From Mesorhizobium sp. (GTDB taxonomy: Bacteria > Pseudomonadota > Alphaproteobacteria > Rhizobiales > Rhizobiaceae), in assembly GCA_004963905.1 (NCBI GenBank), contig SUGL01000001.1:1-64000 (forward strand): 64,000 nt of DNA. The letters run 5' to 3'. Shown piece by piece: positions 17,858 to 26,352 of the stretch. The stretch's first letter is position 1. The number at the start of each line of letters is the position of its first letter. Position numbers and translations under genes: made by a program. Below the pieces are notes generated by a model, which saw only the letters and a program-made list of their open reading frames with translations, searched no databases and was not told the DNA's origin.

Positions 17858-19150
17858 ATGGCTTCAACTGGTTTCAATTCCGGTCTCGATATCGGCAAAT
17901 CCTACTATGTCGCCACCGCCAATCCGGCGCCGGATCATTCGACCCTTGTTGGCGACGTCGAAGCCGACCTGGTGGTCGTCGGCGGCGGCTGCACCGGGCT
18001 GTCGGCGGCGCTCCATGCCGCCGAACGCGGCCTGAAAGTGGTGCTGCTCGAAGGCGGCAAGATCGGCTGGGGCGCCTCCGGGCGCAATGGCGGCCAGATG
18101 ATCCCCGGCTTGCGCAAGGGCGCCAAGGGGCTGGTCAAGGCGTTCGGGCCGGAACGGGCGAAGGCGCTGTTCGACCTCGCCTTCGAGGCGCGGGGTCTGG
18201 TGCTCGACATCATCGAGCGACACGGCATCGAATGCGATCTGCGGCTGACCGGCCACCTGGTCGGCGCCGTCAACGACTCGGATATCCGCGACTTCGAGGA
18301 AGAGGCCGAGTGCCTCGCCAAGGTGATGAACTTTACCGACGTCGAGATCCTGTCGGCGGCGCAGGCGCGGCAGAAGGTGGACACGCCCTATCAGGGCGCG
18401 GTCTTCGAGAAGCTCGGCGGCCACATGCATCCGCTGAACTACACGCTGGGGCTGGCGCGCGCCGCAGTCGGCGCCGGCGTTATAATCCACGAGAACTCGG
18501 TCGCGGTGCGGCTGGAGCGCGAGCCGTCCATCCGGGTCTTCACCGACAAGGGTTCGGTCCGCGCCAGGCATGTGGTGCTGGCCGGCGATGCACTGCTCGA
18601 GGGATTGGAGCCGCGCGTCAACAGCCGCATCATGCCGATCGGCAACTACATCGTTGCCACCGAGCCTTTGGGCGAGCGCAATGTCATCCCGTCCAATGTC
18701 GCGGTGTCGGACACGCTTTTCGTCGTCAACTACTACCGCATGTCGGCGGACGGCCGGCTGCTGTTCGGCGGCGGCGAGCGCTACACGCCTTCGCCGCCGG
18801 CCGACATTGCCGGTTTCGTGCGGCCGCATATGGAAAAGACCTTCCCGCAGCTCAGAGGCTGCCGGATCGATCACGCCTGGGGCGGGCTGGTGTCGGTGAC
18901 GACGTCACGCCTGCCGCATGTCGGGCACTACGGCGAGGTGTATTTCGCGCATGGCTATTCCGGCAAGGGCGCCATCCTGTCGACGCTGTCGGGCAAATTG
19001 CTCTCGGAAGCGATCACGGGGGACGCCTCGCGGCTCGATCTGTTCTCGACGCTGACGCCGCTGCCGTTTCCGGGCGGCACGGCGCTGCGCGGGCCGCTCT
19101 ATGTGCTCGGCATGCTGTGGTATGCGATGCGCGATCGGCTGAGACATTGA
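17858..19150 (+). CDS. FAD-dependent oxidoreductase, gamma-glutamylputrescine oxidase-like
   Basis: A 430-residue DAO-family flavoenzyme. The dinucleotide site is DLVVVGGGCTGLSAALHAAE (about residues 37-56), followed by the FAD-contact region GWGASGRNGGQ. The C-terminal HAWGGLVSVTTSRLPHVG and HGYSGKGAI are typical of PuuB/OrdL-like enzymes. The ATG at 17858 follows the PuuA-like stop by two bases. Predicted to oxidise a gamma-glutamyl-amine to the aldehyde with H2O2 release; other amine or sarcosine-like substrates are possible. Confidence 0.88.
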   Translation: MASTGFNSGLDIGKSYYVATANPAPDHSTLVGDVEADLVVVGGGCTGLSAALHAAERGLKVVLLEGGKIGWGASGRNGGQMIPGLRKGAKGLVKAFGPERAKALFDLAFEARGLVLDIIERHGIECDLRLTGHLVGAVNDSDIRDFEEEAECLAKVMNFTDVEILSAAQARQKVDTPYQGAVFEKLGGHMHPLNYTLGLARAAVGAGVIIHENSVAVRLEREPSIRVFTDKGSVRARHVVLAGDALLEGLEPRVNSRIMPIGNYIVATEPLGERNVIPSNVAVSDTLFVVNYYRMSADGRLLFGGGERYTPSPPADIAGFVRPHMEKTFPQLRGCRIDHAWGGLVSVTTSRLPHVGHYGEVYFAHGYSGKGAILSTLSGKLLSEAITGDASRLDLFSTLTPLPFPGGTALRGPLYVLGMLWYAMRDRLRH

Positions 19151-19231
19151 AACGCTGACTTTCCCGGCGGCGCCGGCATGGCTAAGCTCTTGACGCCGGG
19201 GGCGAAATCCCGGCGAGGCGGGCGCTAGCCA

Positions 19232-19255
19232 TCGCGAACGATGTCATGTTCGCGA
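19232..19255. promoter_or_regulatory. inverted repeat upstream of DeoR regulator
   Basis: TCGCGAAC-N8-GTTCGCGA, a perfect 8-bp inverted repeat with an 8-nt spacer, ends 13 nt before the DeoR start codon. The position suits autoregulation by the downstream repressor, or a hairpin affecting its translation. Confidence 0.5.
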
Positions 19256-19268
19256 GAAAGGAAAGGCG

Positions 19269-20057
19269 ATGAATATCGAGCCCGGACGGCTGACGAAGAA
19301 GGAGCGACATGAGCTGATCCTGTCGGAAGTCCGGCGCTCGGCGTCGATCCGCATCTCGAAGCTTGCTCGGCGCATCGGCGTCGCCGGCGAAACCATCCGC
19401 CGCGATCTCATCGAGCTCGGCGAAGCGGGGCTCATCAACCGCACCTATGGCGGCGCGACGATCTCGCTGATGACGTCAGAGCCGGTGATCGCCGAACGCG
19501 GCCTCACCCTGGTCGAGGAGCGCGCCCGCATCGGGCGCGGCGCCGCGGGCCTGGTCGAGAACGGCCGCATCGTGATGATCGATGGCGGATCGACGACCTA
19601 CGAGGTCGCGCGCAGCCTTTCCCAATTGCGGCGAGATCTCACCCTCATCACCAACTCGGTCGGCATCGCATCGGTCGCCGGCGCCAATCAGAGCTTCCGT
19701 GTCATCCTCTGCCCGGGCACCTATGACGGGCGCGAGGCTGCCGTGCTTGGCGAGGACACGGTCGAATTCGTGCGCCGCTACAATGCCGATGTGGCGATCA
19801 TCGGCGCGTCGGCCGTCAATGCCGAGGGGCCGAGCGACATGGTTTCGGGCGCGGCCGCCGTGAAGCGCGCGATGATGGCCCGATCCTTGTCGACGATGCT
19901 GGTCGTCACCAACGACAAATTCGGCCGCAACAGCCTCGAACGCGTCTGCGCGCTGAGCGATATTTCCGACGTCGTCACCGACAGCGAGCCAACGGCCGAG
20001 CTGCGCACCGCTATCGACGAGGCAGGCGGCGAACTGCACGTCTTTGCCGGAGACTGA
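19269..20057 (+). CDS. DeoR family transcriptional regulator
   Basis: A 262-residue repressor with an N-terminal DeoR HTH (residues 7-60; ASIRISKLARRIGVAGETIR) and a C-terminal sensor domain of the sugar-phosphate isomerase-like fold. DeoR landmarks are visible: INRTYGGA, MIDGGSTTYEVAR and LTLITNS. It usually senses a phosphorylated metabolite, unknown here. It is located 118 nt after the PuuB-like gene on the same strand with its own upstream inverted repeat, so it may control the amine catabolic genes. It is convergent with the next gene with an 11-nt gap. Confidence 0.9.
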   Translation: MNIEPGRLTKKERHELILSEVRRSASIRISKLARRIGVAGETIRRDLIELGEAGLINRTYGGATISLMTSEPVIAERGLTLVEERARIGRGAAGLVENGRIVMIDGGSTTYEVARSLSQLRRDLTLITNSVGIASVAGANQSFRVILCPGTYDGREAAVLGEDTVEFVRRYNADVAIIGASAVNAEGPSDMVSGAAAVKRAMMARSLSTMLVVTNDKFGRNSLERVCALSDISDVVTDSEPTAELRTAIDEAGGELHVFAGD

Positions 20058-20068
20058 ATGGATATCGG

Positions 20069-20575
20069 TCAAGCGTCCCTGTTGGTCAGCGCGATATGGC
20101 AGCAGCCGGAGCCATGGCCGGGCGTCCAGGTGACGTTGGCGAAGCGCACGCCGGTCGCCTCGAACAGGCCGCGGTCGAAGGCGCCGGCAATGCGGCAGAG
20201 CGTGGCCAGCTTTTCCTCGCCGACGCCGGCCTCGACCCAGGCGTCCTTCAGCGGGCAACGCTTGACCCTGAAGGCGATGTGGTCCGGCCCGCGATCGACA
20301 TGGGTCGGATACATTCGGCCATCATCAGGGCTGACGGCCAGGAACGCCTCGCCGATCGCCCGCGCGTCGTTGGGGCCGAAATCGGCGAAAGCCGCCGCCG
20401 CGACCTCCCGGCCGCGCTTTTCGATGGTGCGGATCATCACCGCCTCGGCCTTATCGGCACCGAGCTCGGCGGTCAGTTCGTCGAGGAAGAGGCGGTAGAG
20501 ATCGGCCCGGTTGCGGAAAGCGGAGTCGAGCTCGCGCGACAGTTTTTCGGCTCTGGCTGTTTCGGGATCGGTCAT
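20069..20575 (-). CDS. L-2-amino-thiazoline-4-carboxylate hydrolase family protein
   Basis: A 168-residue protein resembling the ATC-hydrolase family by its helical N-terminal half followed by FRVKRCPLKDAWVEAGVGEE and a late RFANVTWTPGHGSGCCH segment with Cys/His residues. Characterised members open L-2-amino-thiazoline-4-carboxylate to N-carbamoylcysteine. It is the last gene of the peptide-type ABC operon, which suggests the imported compound is its substrate or precursor. The ATG at 20575 begins MTDPETARAE; an upstream start would run into the repeat at 20598-20643. Family assignment is from memory of the motif pattern. Confidence 0.7.
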   Translation of the reverse strand: MTDPETARAEKLSRELDSAFRNRADLYRLFLDELTAELGADKAEAVMIRTIEKRGREVAAAAFADFGPNDARAIGEAFLAVSPDDGRMYPTHVDRGPDHIAFRVKRCPLKDAWVEAGVGEEKLATLCRIAGAFDRGLFEATGVRFANVTWTPGHGSGCCHIALTNRDA

Positions 20576-20597
20576 GGCGCGTCCTGATTTACTATTG

Positions 20598-20643
20598 ACC
20601 ATGATCTTGTCCGCAAACCGGGTCCACTTTGCGGGATCATGGT
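20598..20643. repeat. rhizobial palindromic repeat, family D copy 1
   Basis: A 46-nt element with arms ACCATGATC and GATCATGGT and an inner CCGCAAA/TTTGCGG pair. It resembles a short intergenic repeat widespread in rhizobia and the second half of the 43441-43546 element. Its right arm contains the stop codon of the downstream-lying ATPase gene (20637-20639), so the element supplies the end of that reading frame. Confidence 0.65.
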
Positions 20644-21413
20644 CGGTTCCTGCTCAATTTCGGCGTTGCCGCCACCAGCGCCTTGCCGATCGCCGATTGC
20701 GGGTCGGCGATGACGGCGCGAGCGTCGCCGCTCTCGACGATCCGGCCGGCGTCGAGGATGGCGACGCGATGGGCGACGGCGCGGATGACGCCGAGATCAT
20801 GCGAAATGAAGAGATAGGCGATCCGTTCCTGCCTTTGCAGGTCGAGCAGCAGTTCCAGGATCTGCCCGCGCACCGAGACATCGAGCGCCGAGACGGCCTC
20901 GTCGAGCACGATCAGGGACGGCCGCGTGGCGATGGCGCGGGCGATGGCCACGCGCTGGCGTTGGCCGCCGGAAATCTCGTGGATGGCGCGCGCTGCAAGG
21001 CCGGCATCGAGGCCGACGCGCTCCAGCAGTACCGCGATGCGGCGCGGGCGTTCGGCGCGCGATGCGATGTCGTGGATGCGCAAGGGATCGTCCAGCACGC
21101 GCGCCACGGTGGCGCGCGGATTGAAGGTGGCGAGCGGGTCCTGGAACACCATCTGGAGACGGGCACGGCGGGCCCGCAATGCGGCGCCCGACAGTGCAAG
21201 GAAGTCCGCGCCTTCAAGTTCGACGCGCCCGGCGTCCGGCTCGATCAGGCGCAGCACCAGCCGCGCGATCGTCGACTTGCCGCTGCCCGACGGGCCGGCG
21301 AGCGCCAGCGTCTCGGCCGGGCCAATCTCGAACGAGACATCGTCAACCGCGGGAAAAGGCTTGCCGCCGCGGCGATAGCGCTTGGCGAGATTGGAGACGG
21401 CGAGCAGGCTCAT
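20637..21413 (-). CDS. peptide/nickel-type ABC transporter ATP-binding protein (DppF-like)
   Basis: A 258-residue ATPase with Walker A GPSGSGKST, signature [15 protein letters not shown], Walker B LIVLDEAVSALD and the H-loop LFISHDLGV. It is shorter than DppF (usually about 330 residues) because the C-terminal oligopeptide domain is nearly absent; the frame ends inside a palindromic repeat at 20598-20643, so the tail could have been trimmed or replaced. It overlaps the upstream ATPase gene by 4 nt. Paired with the DppD-like ATPase it energises the importer. Confidence 0.88.
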   Translation of the reverse strand: MSLLAVSNLAKRYRRGGKPFPAVDDVSFEIGPAETLALAGPSGSGKSTIARLVLRLIEPDAGRVELEGADFLALSGAALRARRARLQMVFQDPLATFNPRATVARVLDDPLRIHDIASRAERPRRIAVLLERVGLDAGLAARAIHEISGGQRQRVAIARAIATRPSLIVLDEAVSALDVSVRGQILELLLDLQRQERIAYLFISHDLGVIRAVAHRVAILDAGRIVESGDARAVIADPQSAIGKALVAATPKLSRNRP

Positions 21414-22417
21414 GCCGAGGCGCCCTGCCGGCCGAGCAGCGGCTCGGCGTCGAGGCCGAGATGAGCATCGAGCAGCGTGCGCGCATAGGCATGGCGCGGC
21501 GCATTGATGATTTGGCTGGTCCCGCCGATCTCGACCATCTCGCCATGGCGCAGCACCGCGATGCGCTCGGCAAGCGCGGCGGCGAGCGCGATGTCGTGGC
21601 TGATGAAAAGCAACGTCATGCCGTCCTCGGCGACGAGCCTACGGATCAGGGCCACGATCTCGGCCTGGACGATGGTGTCGAGCGCGCTGGTCGCCTCGTC
21701 GGCGATCAGCAGTTTCGGTCCGGCCGCGATTGCCGCCGCGATCGCCACGCGCTGCTTCTGGCCGCCGGAAAGCTGGTGCGGATAGGCACGCAAGGCAGAT
21801 TCCGGGTCGGGGAGGCGGACGCGTTCGAGGAGGGTTTTGGCTCGTGCCAGGGATTGGGACCAGCCGAGGGCTAGATGGGTGTGCACGACTTCAGCGATCT
21901 GTTTGCCGATCGGCATGACGGGGTCGAGGCTGGAGGAGGGGTCCTGGAAGACGAAGCCGATGTCGCGGCCGAGGAGGGGGGCGAAGCTTGCTGCAATGGC
22001 AGATGGTCGGCGTTCTACGGCGCCCCCCTCTGTCCTGCCGGACATCTCCCCCACTTGGGGGGAGATTAGCAATTCCGCTGCCGGCTCTTCCCCTGCAACG
22101 TCGGAGATTGGCGAAGGCGGCGATGAGGGCTCAATCTCCCCCCTCGTGGGGGAGATGTCCGGCAGGACAGAGGGGGGCGCGAAGGAATGAGACGATCGAG
22201 GTTTCGACATCTGCCATTTGATCGCCCCTTCAATCCTGGCAGATCTCGCCAGCAACCCCGCAATCGCCAACGCCAGCGTGCTTTTCCCTGAGCCGCTTTC
22301 GCCGATGATCGCCAGCCTCTCGCCCGCCTCGACATCCAGGCTCACACCATTCAGCGCCGCCACCCCATCGCGGCGATAACGCACCGTCAGATCGCGGATC
22401 GACAGCAGCGCCGTCAC
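21410..22417 (-). CDS. peptide/nickel-type ABC transporter ATP-binding protein (DppD-like) with in-frame palindromic insert
   Basis: A 335-residue ATPase. Walker A is GESGSGKST (39-47), the Q-loop Gln158 is in GFVFQDPSSS, the signature is LSGGQKQRVAIAAAI and Walker B is LLIADEATSALD. The distance from Walker A Lys45 to Gln158 is 113 residues, against about 51 in E. coli DppD. Residues about 80-132 are encoded by a copy of dispersed repeat family A (22021-22180), rich in Pro/Ser/Glu and ending SGRTEGGA. The frame is kept. SFAP occurs on both sides (78-81 and 144-147). Whether the protein still works is unknown. It overlaps its neighbours by 4 nt on each side. Confidence 0.85.
   Translation of the reverse strand: MTALLSIRDLTVRYRRDGVAALNGVSLDVEAGERLAIIGESGSGKSTLALAIAGLLARSARIEGAIKWQMSKPRSSHSFAPPSVLPDISPTRGEIEPSSPPSPISDVAGEEPAAELLISPQVGEMSGRTEGGAVERRPSAIAASFAPLLGRDIGFVFQDPSSSLDPVMPIGKQIAEVVHTHLALGWSQSLARAKTLLERVRLPDPESALRAYPHQLSGGQKQRVAIAAAIAAGPKLLIADEATSALDTIVQAEIVALIRRLVAEDGMTLLFISHDIALAAALAERIAVLRHGEMVEIGGTSQIINAPRHAYARTLLDAHLGLDAEPLLGRQGASA
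22021..22180. repeat. palindromic repeat family A, copy 1 (inside ABC ATPase gene)
   Basis: A 160-nt element with outer arms CGCCCCCCTCTGTCCTGCCG and its reverse complement, each continuing into a small hairpin (ATCTCCCCC...GGGGGAGAT). The arms match the copies at 24277, 45411 and 60839, which are intergenic. The central 60 nt differ between copies. This copy lies inside a coding sequence and adds about 53 codons without a stop. Confidence 0.85.
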
Positions 22418-23244
22418 GACAGGCTCCTGCGCACCGCACTGCTTTCGACCACGCCTTCGCCGGCGAGATAGACGCCGAGCACCGTCAGCAGCAGCGCGAC
22501 GCCCGGAACGATCGACAGATACGGCGCGGTGCGCAACACGGCCCGGCCCTCGGCGACCATGCCGCCCCAGGTGACGCGGTTGGGATCGCCGAGGCCGAGG
22601 AAGGACAGCGCCGCTTCGGTAAGGATGGCCGCCGCCACGATCACCGAGGACAGCGCCAGCACCGGCGGCAGCGCGTTGGGCAGCACCTCACGAAAGGCGA
22701 TCTCCAGCGGATGCATGCCGATGACGCGGGCGCCGGCGACATAGTCGCGCTCGCGGATCGACAGCACTTCCGCGCGCGCGACACGCGCCGGTCCGGTCCA
22801 GGCGCCGAGTGCAATTGCCGCGACGACCACGCCAAGCGACGGCCCGACGATGCTGACGAAGGCCAGCGCGAGAAGAAAGCTCGGCACGGTCTGGAAGGCG
22901 TCGGTGATGCGCATCAGCACCTCGTCGATCAGGCCTCCGGCAAAGCCGGCCAGCGTGCCGACCACCGCGCCGATCAGAAGCGCTGCGGCGGCCGCCGCCA
23001 GACCGACCGCCAGCGAGGTGCGGGCGCCGTGGAAGAGCTCGGCAAGCACGTCGCGACCGAGCCGGTCGGTGCCGAGCGGCAGCGACCAGTCCTGGAACGG
23101 CGGCAGCAGCGCCGGGCCGGCGATCGCCTGAGGATCGCCTGGGAAAAGCAGCGGCGCGGCAAGCGCCATGGCGACCAGCAGGGCGAGGATGAGCGCGCCG
23201 ACGATCGCCTCCGGCGTGCGGAAGAAGCGGCCAAGCCGGCTCAT
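22414..23244 (-). CDS. peptide/nickel-type ABC transporter permease (DppC-like)
   Basis: A 276-residue permease. A first hydrophobic segment (VGALILALLVAMALAAPLLF) is followed by the DppC-typical periplasmic LGTDRLGRDVLAELFHGART and five more membrane segments. The EAA loop includes YVAGARVIGMHPLEIAFREV. ATG 23244 overlaps the DppB-like stop by 4 nt; the frame stays open far upstream but as antisense-type sequence within the neighbouring permease. The C-terminus overlaps the ATPase start by 4 nt. Confidence 0.9.
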   Translation of the reverse strand: MSRLGRFFRTPEAIVGALILALLVAMALAAPLLFPGDPQAIAGPALLPPFQDWSLPLGTDRLGRDVLAELFHGARTSLAVGLAAAAAALLIGAVVGTLAGFAGGLIDEVLMRITDAFQTVPSFLLALAFVSIVGPSLGVVVAAIALGAWTGPARVARAEVLSIRERDYVAGARVIGMHPLEIAFREVLPNALPPVLALSSVIVAAAILTEAALSFLGLGDPNRVTWGGMVAEGRAVLRTAPYLSIVPGVALLLTVLGVYLAGEGVVESSAVRRSLS

Positions 23245-24227
23245 GCGCCGGTCTCGCTCGCGCCGACGCGCGGATCGAGGAAAGCGTAAGCGAGGTCGAC
23301 CAGGAGGTTGATGACGACGACGAGAACGGCGCTGACCAAAATGATGCCGAGCAGCAGCGGCGTGTCGCGACCGGCGACGGCTTCCTGTGCCAGCCGGCCG
23401 AGGCCTGGCACGGCAAAGACGCTTTCGATGACGACGCTGCCGCCGAGCATCTGCGCCGATTGCAGGCCGAGCATGGTGACCAGCGGCAGGAGCGCGTTGC
23501 GGGCGACATGCGCAAGCACGATGCGGCGGCGCGGCAGACCTCTGGCGCGGGCGGCGAGGACAAAGTCCTGGCGCCAGGCCTCGGCCATGCCGGCGCGCAT
23601 CATGCGCAGGTAGAGCGCCAGATAGATGAAACCGAGTGCCGACACCGGCAGCACGAGATGGGTGGCGATGTCGGCGGCCCGCGCCAGTCCGGTTTTGCCG
23701 GAAGCGATGGTTTCGATGCCGCCGATCGGCAGCCAGCGCAGGTCGACGGCAAAGACCACGATCAAGACCAGGCCGAGCCAGAAACCGGGCACGGCATAAA
23801 GCGCCAGCGAGCCGACCGACAGCAAGCGATCGCGAAAACCGCCCGGCCGCGCGCCGGCGTAGACGCCGAGCGCCGAGCCAAGGCCGAAGGAGAGCGCGGT
23901 GGCGCTGCCCATCAGGATGAGCGTGGTCGGCAGGCGTTCCAGGATGACGTCGCGGATCGGCCGCGAGAAGGTGACCGACTGGCCGAGATCGAGATGCAGC
24001 AGCGCCCAGAGATAGTTGGCGAGCCGGGTCAGTTCCGACTGGTCGAGACCCCAGCGATGGCGCAGCAATTCGATCATGCCGGCGTCGCCGCCGGTCGAGA
24101 CGATATAGGCGTCGACGGCATCGCCCGGTGCGGCTTCGAGCAGGAGAAAGCTGCCGATGACGACGATCAGGAGAACGAAGATGCTGCCGACGAGACGGCG
24201 GCGAAGGAGGATGAGGGCGCGGGTCAT
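23241..24227 (-). CDS. peptide/nickel-type ABC transporter permease (DppB-like)
   Basis: A 328-residue permease with a first membrane segment at about 12-33 (GSIFVLLIVVIGSFLLLEAA), the DppB motif APGDAVDAYIVSTGG, the LRHRWGLDQ region and about five further segments. The EAA loop reads FVLAARARGLPRRRIVLAHV. It is paired with the DppC-like permease. The 261-nt gap to the upstream binding-protein gene is filled by repeat family A copy 2. Confidence 0.9.
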   Translation of the reverse strand: MTRALILLRRRLVGSIFVLLIVVIGSFLLLEAAPGDAVDAYIVSTGGDAGMIELLRHRWGLDQSELTRLANYLWALLHLDLGQSVTFSRPIRDVILERLPTTLILMGSATALSFGLGSALGVYAGARPGGFRDRLLSVGSLALYAVPGFWLGLVLIVVFAVDLRWLPIGGIETIASGKTGLARAADIATHLVLPVSALGFIYLALYLRMMRAGMAEAWRQDFVLAARARGLPRRRIVLAHVARNALLPLVTMLGLQSAQMLGGSVVIESVFAVPGLGRLAQEAVAGRDTPLLLGIILVSAVLVVVINLLVDLAYAFLDPRVGASETGA

Positions 24228-24276
24228 GCGCGCCTCGAAACCTTGAGGCGGTCAAAGGATACGTCGCGCCCAGGCA

Positions 24277-24429
24277 CCCCCCTCTGTCCTGCCGGACATC
24301 TCCCCCTCAAGGGGGGAGATTGGCTGTAACCAACGGCTTCGCCAATTTTCGACGCTGCAGAACTGGCGGGACGGACAAGCTGCTGATCTCCCCCCTTGAG
24401 GGGGAGATGTCCGGCAGGACAGAGGGGGG
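24277..24429. repeat. palindromic repeat family A, copy 2
   Basis: A 153-nt palindromic element between the binding-protein gene and the DppB-like permease, with the same arms as copy 1 (CCCCCCTCTGTCCTGCCGGA and its complement) and inner hairpins ATCTCCCCCT/GGGGGGAGAT. It lies within an operon, so it may modulate read-through or mRNA stability between the binding protein and permease genes. The rest of the 24228-24488 gap shows nothing recognisable. Confidence 0.85.
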
Positions 24430-24488
24430 TATCGTAGAACTCGACGTCTACGATGATTTCGCCGCGAATTCCCATCCGCGCGAGTGTG

Positions 24489-26099
24489 TCACGATTCCAA
24501 AAAAGTGTCCGCCCAGTTCGACACCGCCCAGCGCGGGTTGTTGGCGATGTTGCCGACGGTGTCGCGGGCGACGGAAATGAAGCTCCATTCGGCGACGTTG
24601 ATCAGCGGCAGGTCGGCGGCGACCTTTTTCTGGAATTCCTTGTAGAGCTCGGTGCGGGCCGACGTGTCGAGCGTCTCCGAAGCCTTGGCGATCAGCGCGT
24701 CGAGCTCAGCGTTCTTGTAGCCGCCCTGGTTGGAGAAGGGCACGCCGTCCGGAATGCCGCTCTGCACCAGGATGGTGGTCGAGATCGCCGGGTCGCCGCG
24801 GAACACCGGCGGACCGACCGCGAGGTCGAAGGCATGGTCGGTGTAGACCGCCTTGATGTGTGCGGCAGAGTCGTTGTTGACGATCTCGGCGTCGATGCCG
24901 ATCGCGGCCAGCGCCTGGCGCAGATAATCGCCGAACTGTTTCGTCTCGTTGAAGTAGGGCGCCGGCAGGAGTTTCAGCGCAAACCGCTTGCCATCGTCGG
25001 CCCGCTTGTAGCCGGCTTCATCGAGCAGATCGTTGGCCTTGGCGACGTCGAACGGATAGGTCGGAACGTCAGCGGTATAGAATTGCGGATCGTTCTTCGG
25101 CACCGGGCCGGTGGCGGTCGCGGCGTAGCCGAGGAAGATGGTCTTGACGACGAAATCCTTGTCGATGGCATGCGCGATCGCCTGCCGCACCTTCAGATCG
25201 GCCAGTTCCTTGCGGCGGTGGTTGATCTCGACGACGAGCTGGTAGGTCAGCCCCTCATAGCCCTTGGTGATCACCTTCAGGCCCGGTACCTTGGATATGC
25301 GGTCGAGATCGGCGAGCGGCACGGCGGAGAAGGCGGCGAGCTGGATCTCTTCCGCCTCCAGCGCGGCGGCCGCCGAGGTGCGGTCGGGCAGCACCTGGTA
25401 GACGATCTCGTCGAGATAGGGCTCGCCCTTGCCCCAATAGTCGTCGTTGCGCGCCAGCCGATAATACTGCCCGGCCTTGTATTCGGCGAATTTGAACGGA
25501 CCGGTGCCGACCGGGGCGTTGTTGGCCGGGTTGTCCTCGATCTTGCCATTCTCAAAGACATGCTTCGGCACGACGCTCGTCAGCGCCGGCAGCGCGTTGC
25601 GGATCAGCTGGAACGGGGTCGGCTTGGCGAATTTGAACACCGCGGTCAGCTCGTCGGGCGTGTCGACGGCGACGAGATCCTTGAACACGGTGCGGCCGAG
25701 ATTTTGCAGCGGCTTCCAGATCTGCAGCGCCGAGAAGGCGACGTCGGCGGAAGTGAAAGGCTTGCCGTCATGCCATTTGACGCCGTCGCGCAGTTTGAAC
25801 GTCACCGACAGGCCGTCGGCCGCACCTTCCCATGAGAGTGCCAGCCGCGGCTGAAGCCCATCCTTGCCGTCGAAGGAGGCCTCGGCAAGTGTTTCCACGA
25901 CCTTGCTGGAGATGAAGAAGACGCCGTTGGAGGCGACGATCGCCGGGTTGAGGTTGCGCGGCTCGGAATCGGCGGCAACGATCAGCCTGCCACCCTTCTT
26001 CGGCGTCTGCGCCCGGCCGATTGTCGGCAGCGCGGTCGAGGCCAAGAGCAGCGCCGAGCCGGCAAGCAGGCCGCGGCGTGAAATCGTCAATTCGGACAT
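24489..26099 (-). CDS. peptide-type ABC transporter substrate-binding protein
   Basis: A 536-residue SBP family 5 (DppA/OppA-like) periplasmic protein. A signal peptide with twin arginine (SRRGLLAGSALLLASTALP) ends near GRAQTPKKGG. The mature part has GGRLIVAADSEPRNLNPAI and the family signature region SFKLRDGVKWHDGKPFT (residue order as in SBP_bac_5; here preceded by VT). First gene of the operon to 20069. Substrate unknown; SBP5 proteins bind peptides, glutathione, opines or nickel, and the terminal ATC-hydrolase-like gene suggests a modified or cyclic amino acid. Confidence 0.9.
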   Translation of the reverse strand: MSELTISRRGLLAGSALLLASTALPTIGRAQTPKKGGRLIVAADSEPRNLNPAIVASNGVFFISSKVVETLAEASFDGKDGLQPRLALSWEGAADGLSVTFKLRDGVKWHDGKPFTSADVAFSALQIWKPLQNLGRTVFKDLVAVDTPDELTAVFKFAKPTPFQLIRNALPALTSVVPKHVFENGKIEDNPANNAPVGTGPFKFAEYKAGQYYRLARNDDYWGKGEPYLDEIVYQVLPDRTSAAAALEAEEIQLAAFSAVPLADLDRISKVPGLKVITKGYEGLTYQLVVEINHRRKELADLKVRQAIAHAIDKDFVVKTIFLGYAATATGPVPKNDPQFYTADVPTYPFDVAKANDLLDEAGYKRADDGKRFALKLLPAPYFNETKQFGDYLRQALAAIGIDAEIVNNDSAAHIKAVYTDHAFDLAVGPPVFRGDPAISTTILVQSGIPDGVPFSNQGGYKNAELDALIAKASETLDTSARTELYKEFQKKVAADLPLINVAEWSFISVARDTVGNIANNPRWAVSNWADTFLES

Positions 26100-26265
26100 C
26101 GCTCAAACTCCCCTCTTCACCCGCGACAGGCGCGGGCAACCTCGAAACGAGCGGGATTATGGCCCTTGGCGAAGGTTTCGCCAGAGACGGTTTTGGCGCA
26201 GTATGGCTTGGCTTTGAAATTTTCGTCCGCTGGACCAGTTAAATTCGGGCTGCGGGCGCGGCTAT

Positions 26266-26278
26266 CTGGTAGGACCAG
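26266..26278. promoter_or_regulatory. GntR/FadR-type operator candidate
   Basis: CTGGT-AGG-ACCAG is a perfect interrupted palindrome fitting the TGGTNNNACCA pattern, itself an instance of the general FCD-GntR pattern TNGTNNNACNA. It lies 163 nt before the M24 peptidase start and 167 nt before the binding-protein start. The cognate regulator may be the GntR at 46616 or one outside the window. Confidence 0.5.
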
Positions 26279-26341
26279 ATATTAAGCAATGCCGTAAACG
26301 AACCACCCATTGGAGTGGTATTGATTGAATTATCTCGATTC

Positions 26342-26352
26342 TGGCTGGACCA
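26342..26352. promoter_or_regulatory. second, weaker GntR-type operator candidate
   Basis: TGGCTGGACCA differs from TGGTNNNACCA by one base and lies 75 bp from the site at 26266-26278, about seven helical turns. It could be an auxiliary site for the same regulator. Confidence 0.35.
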
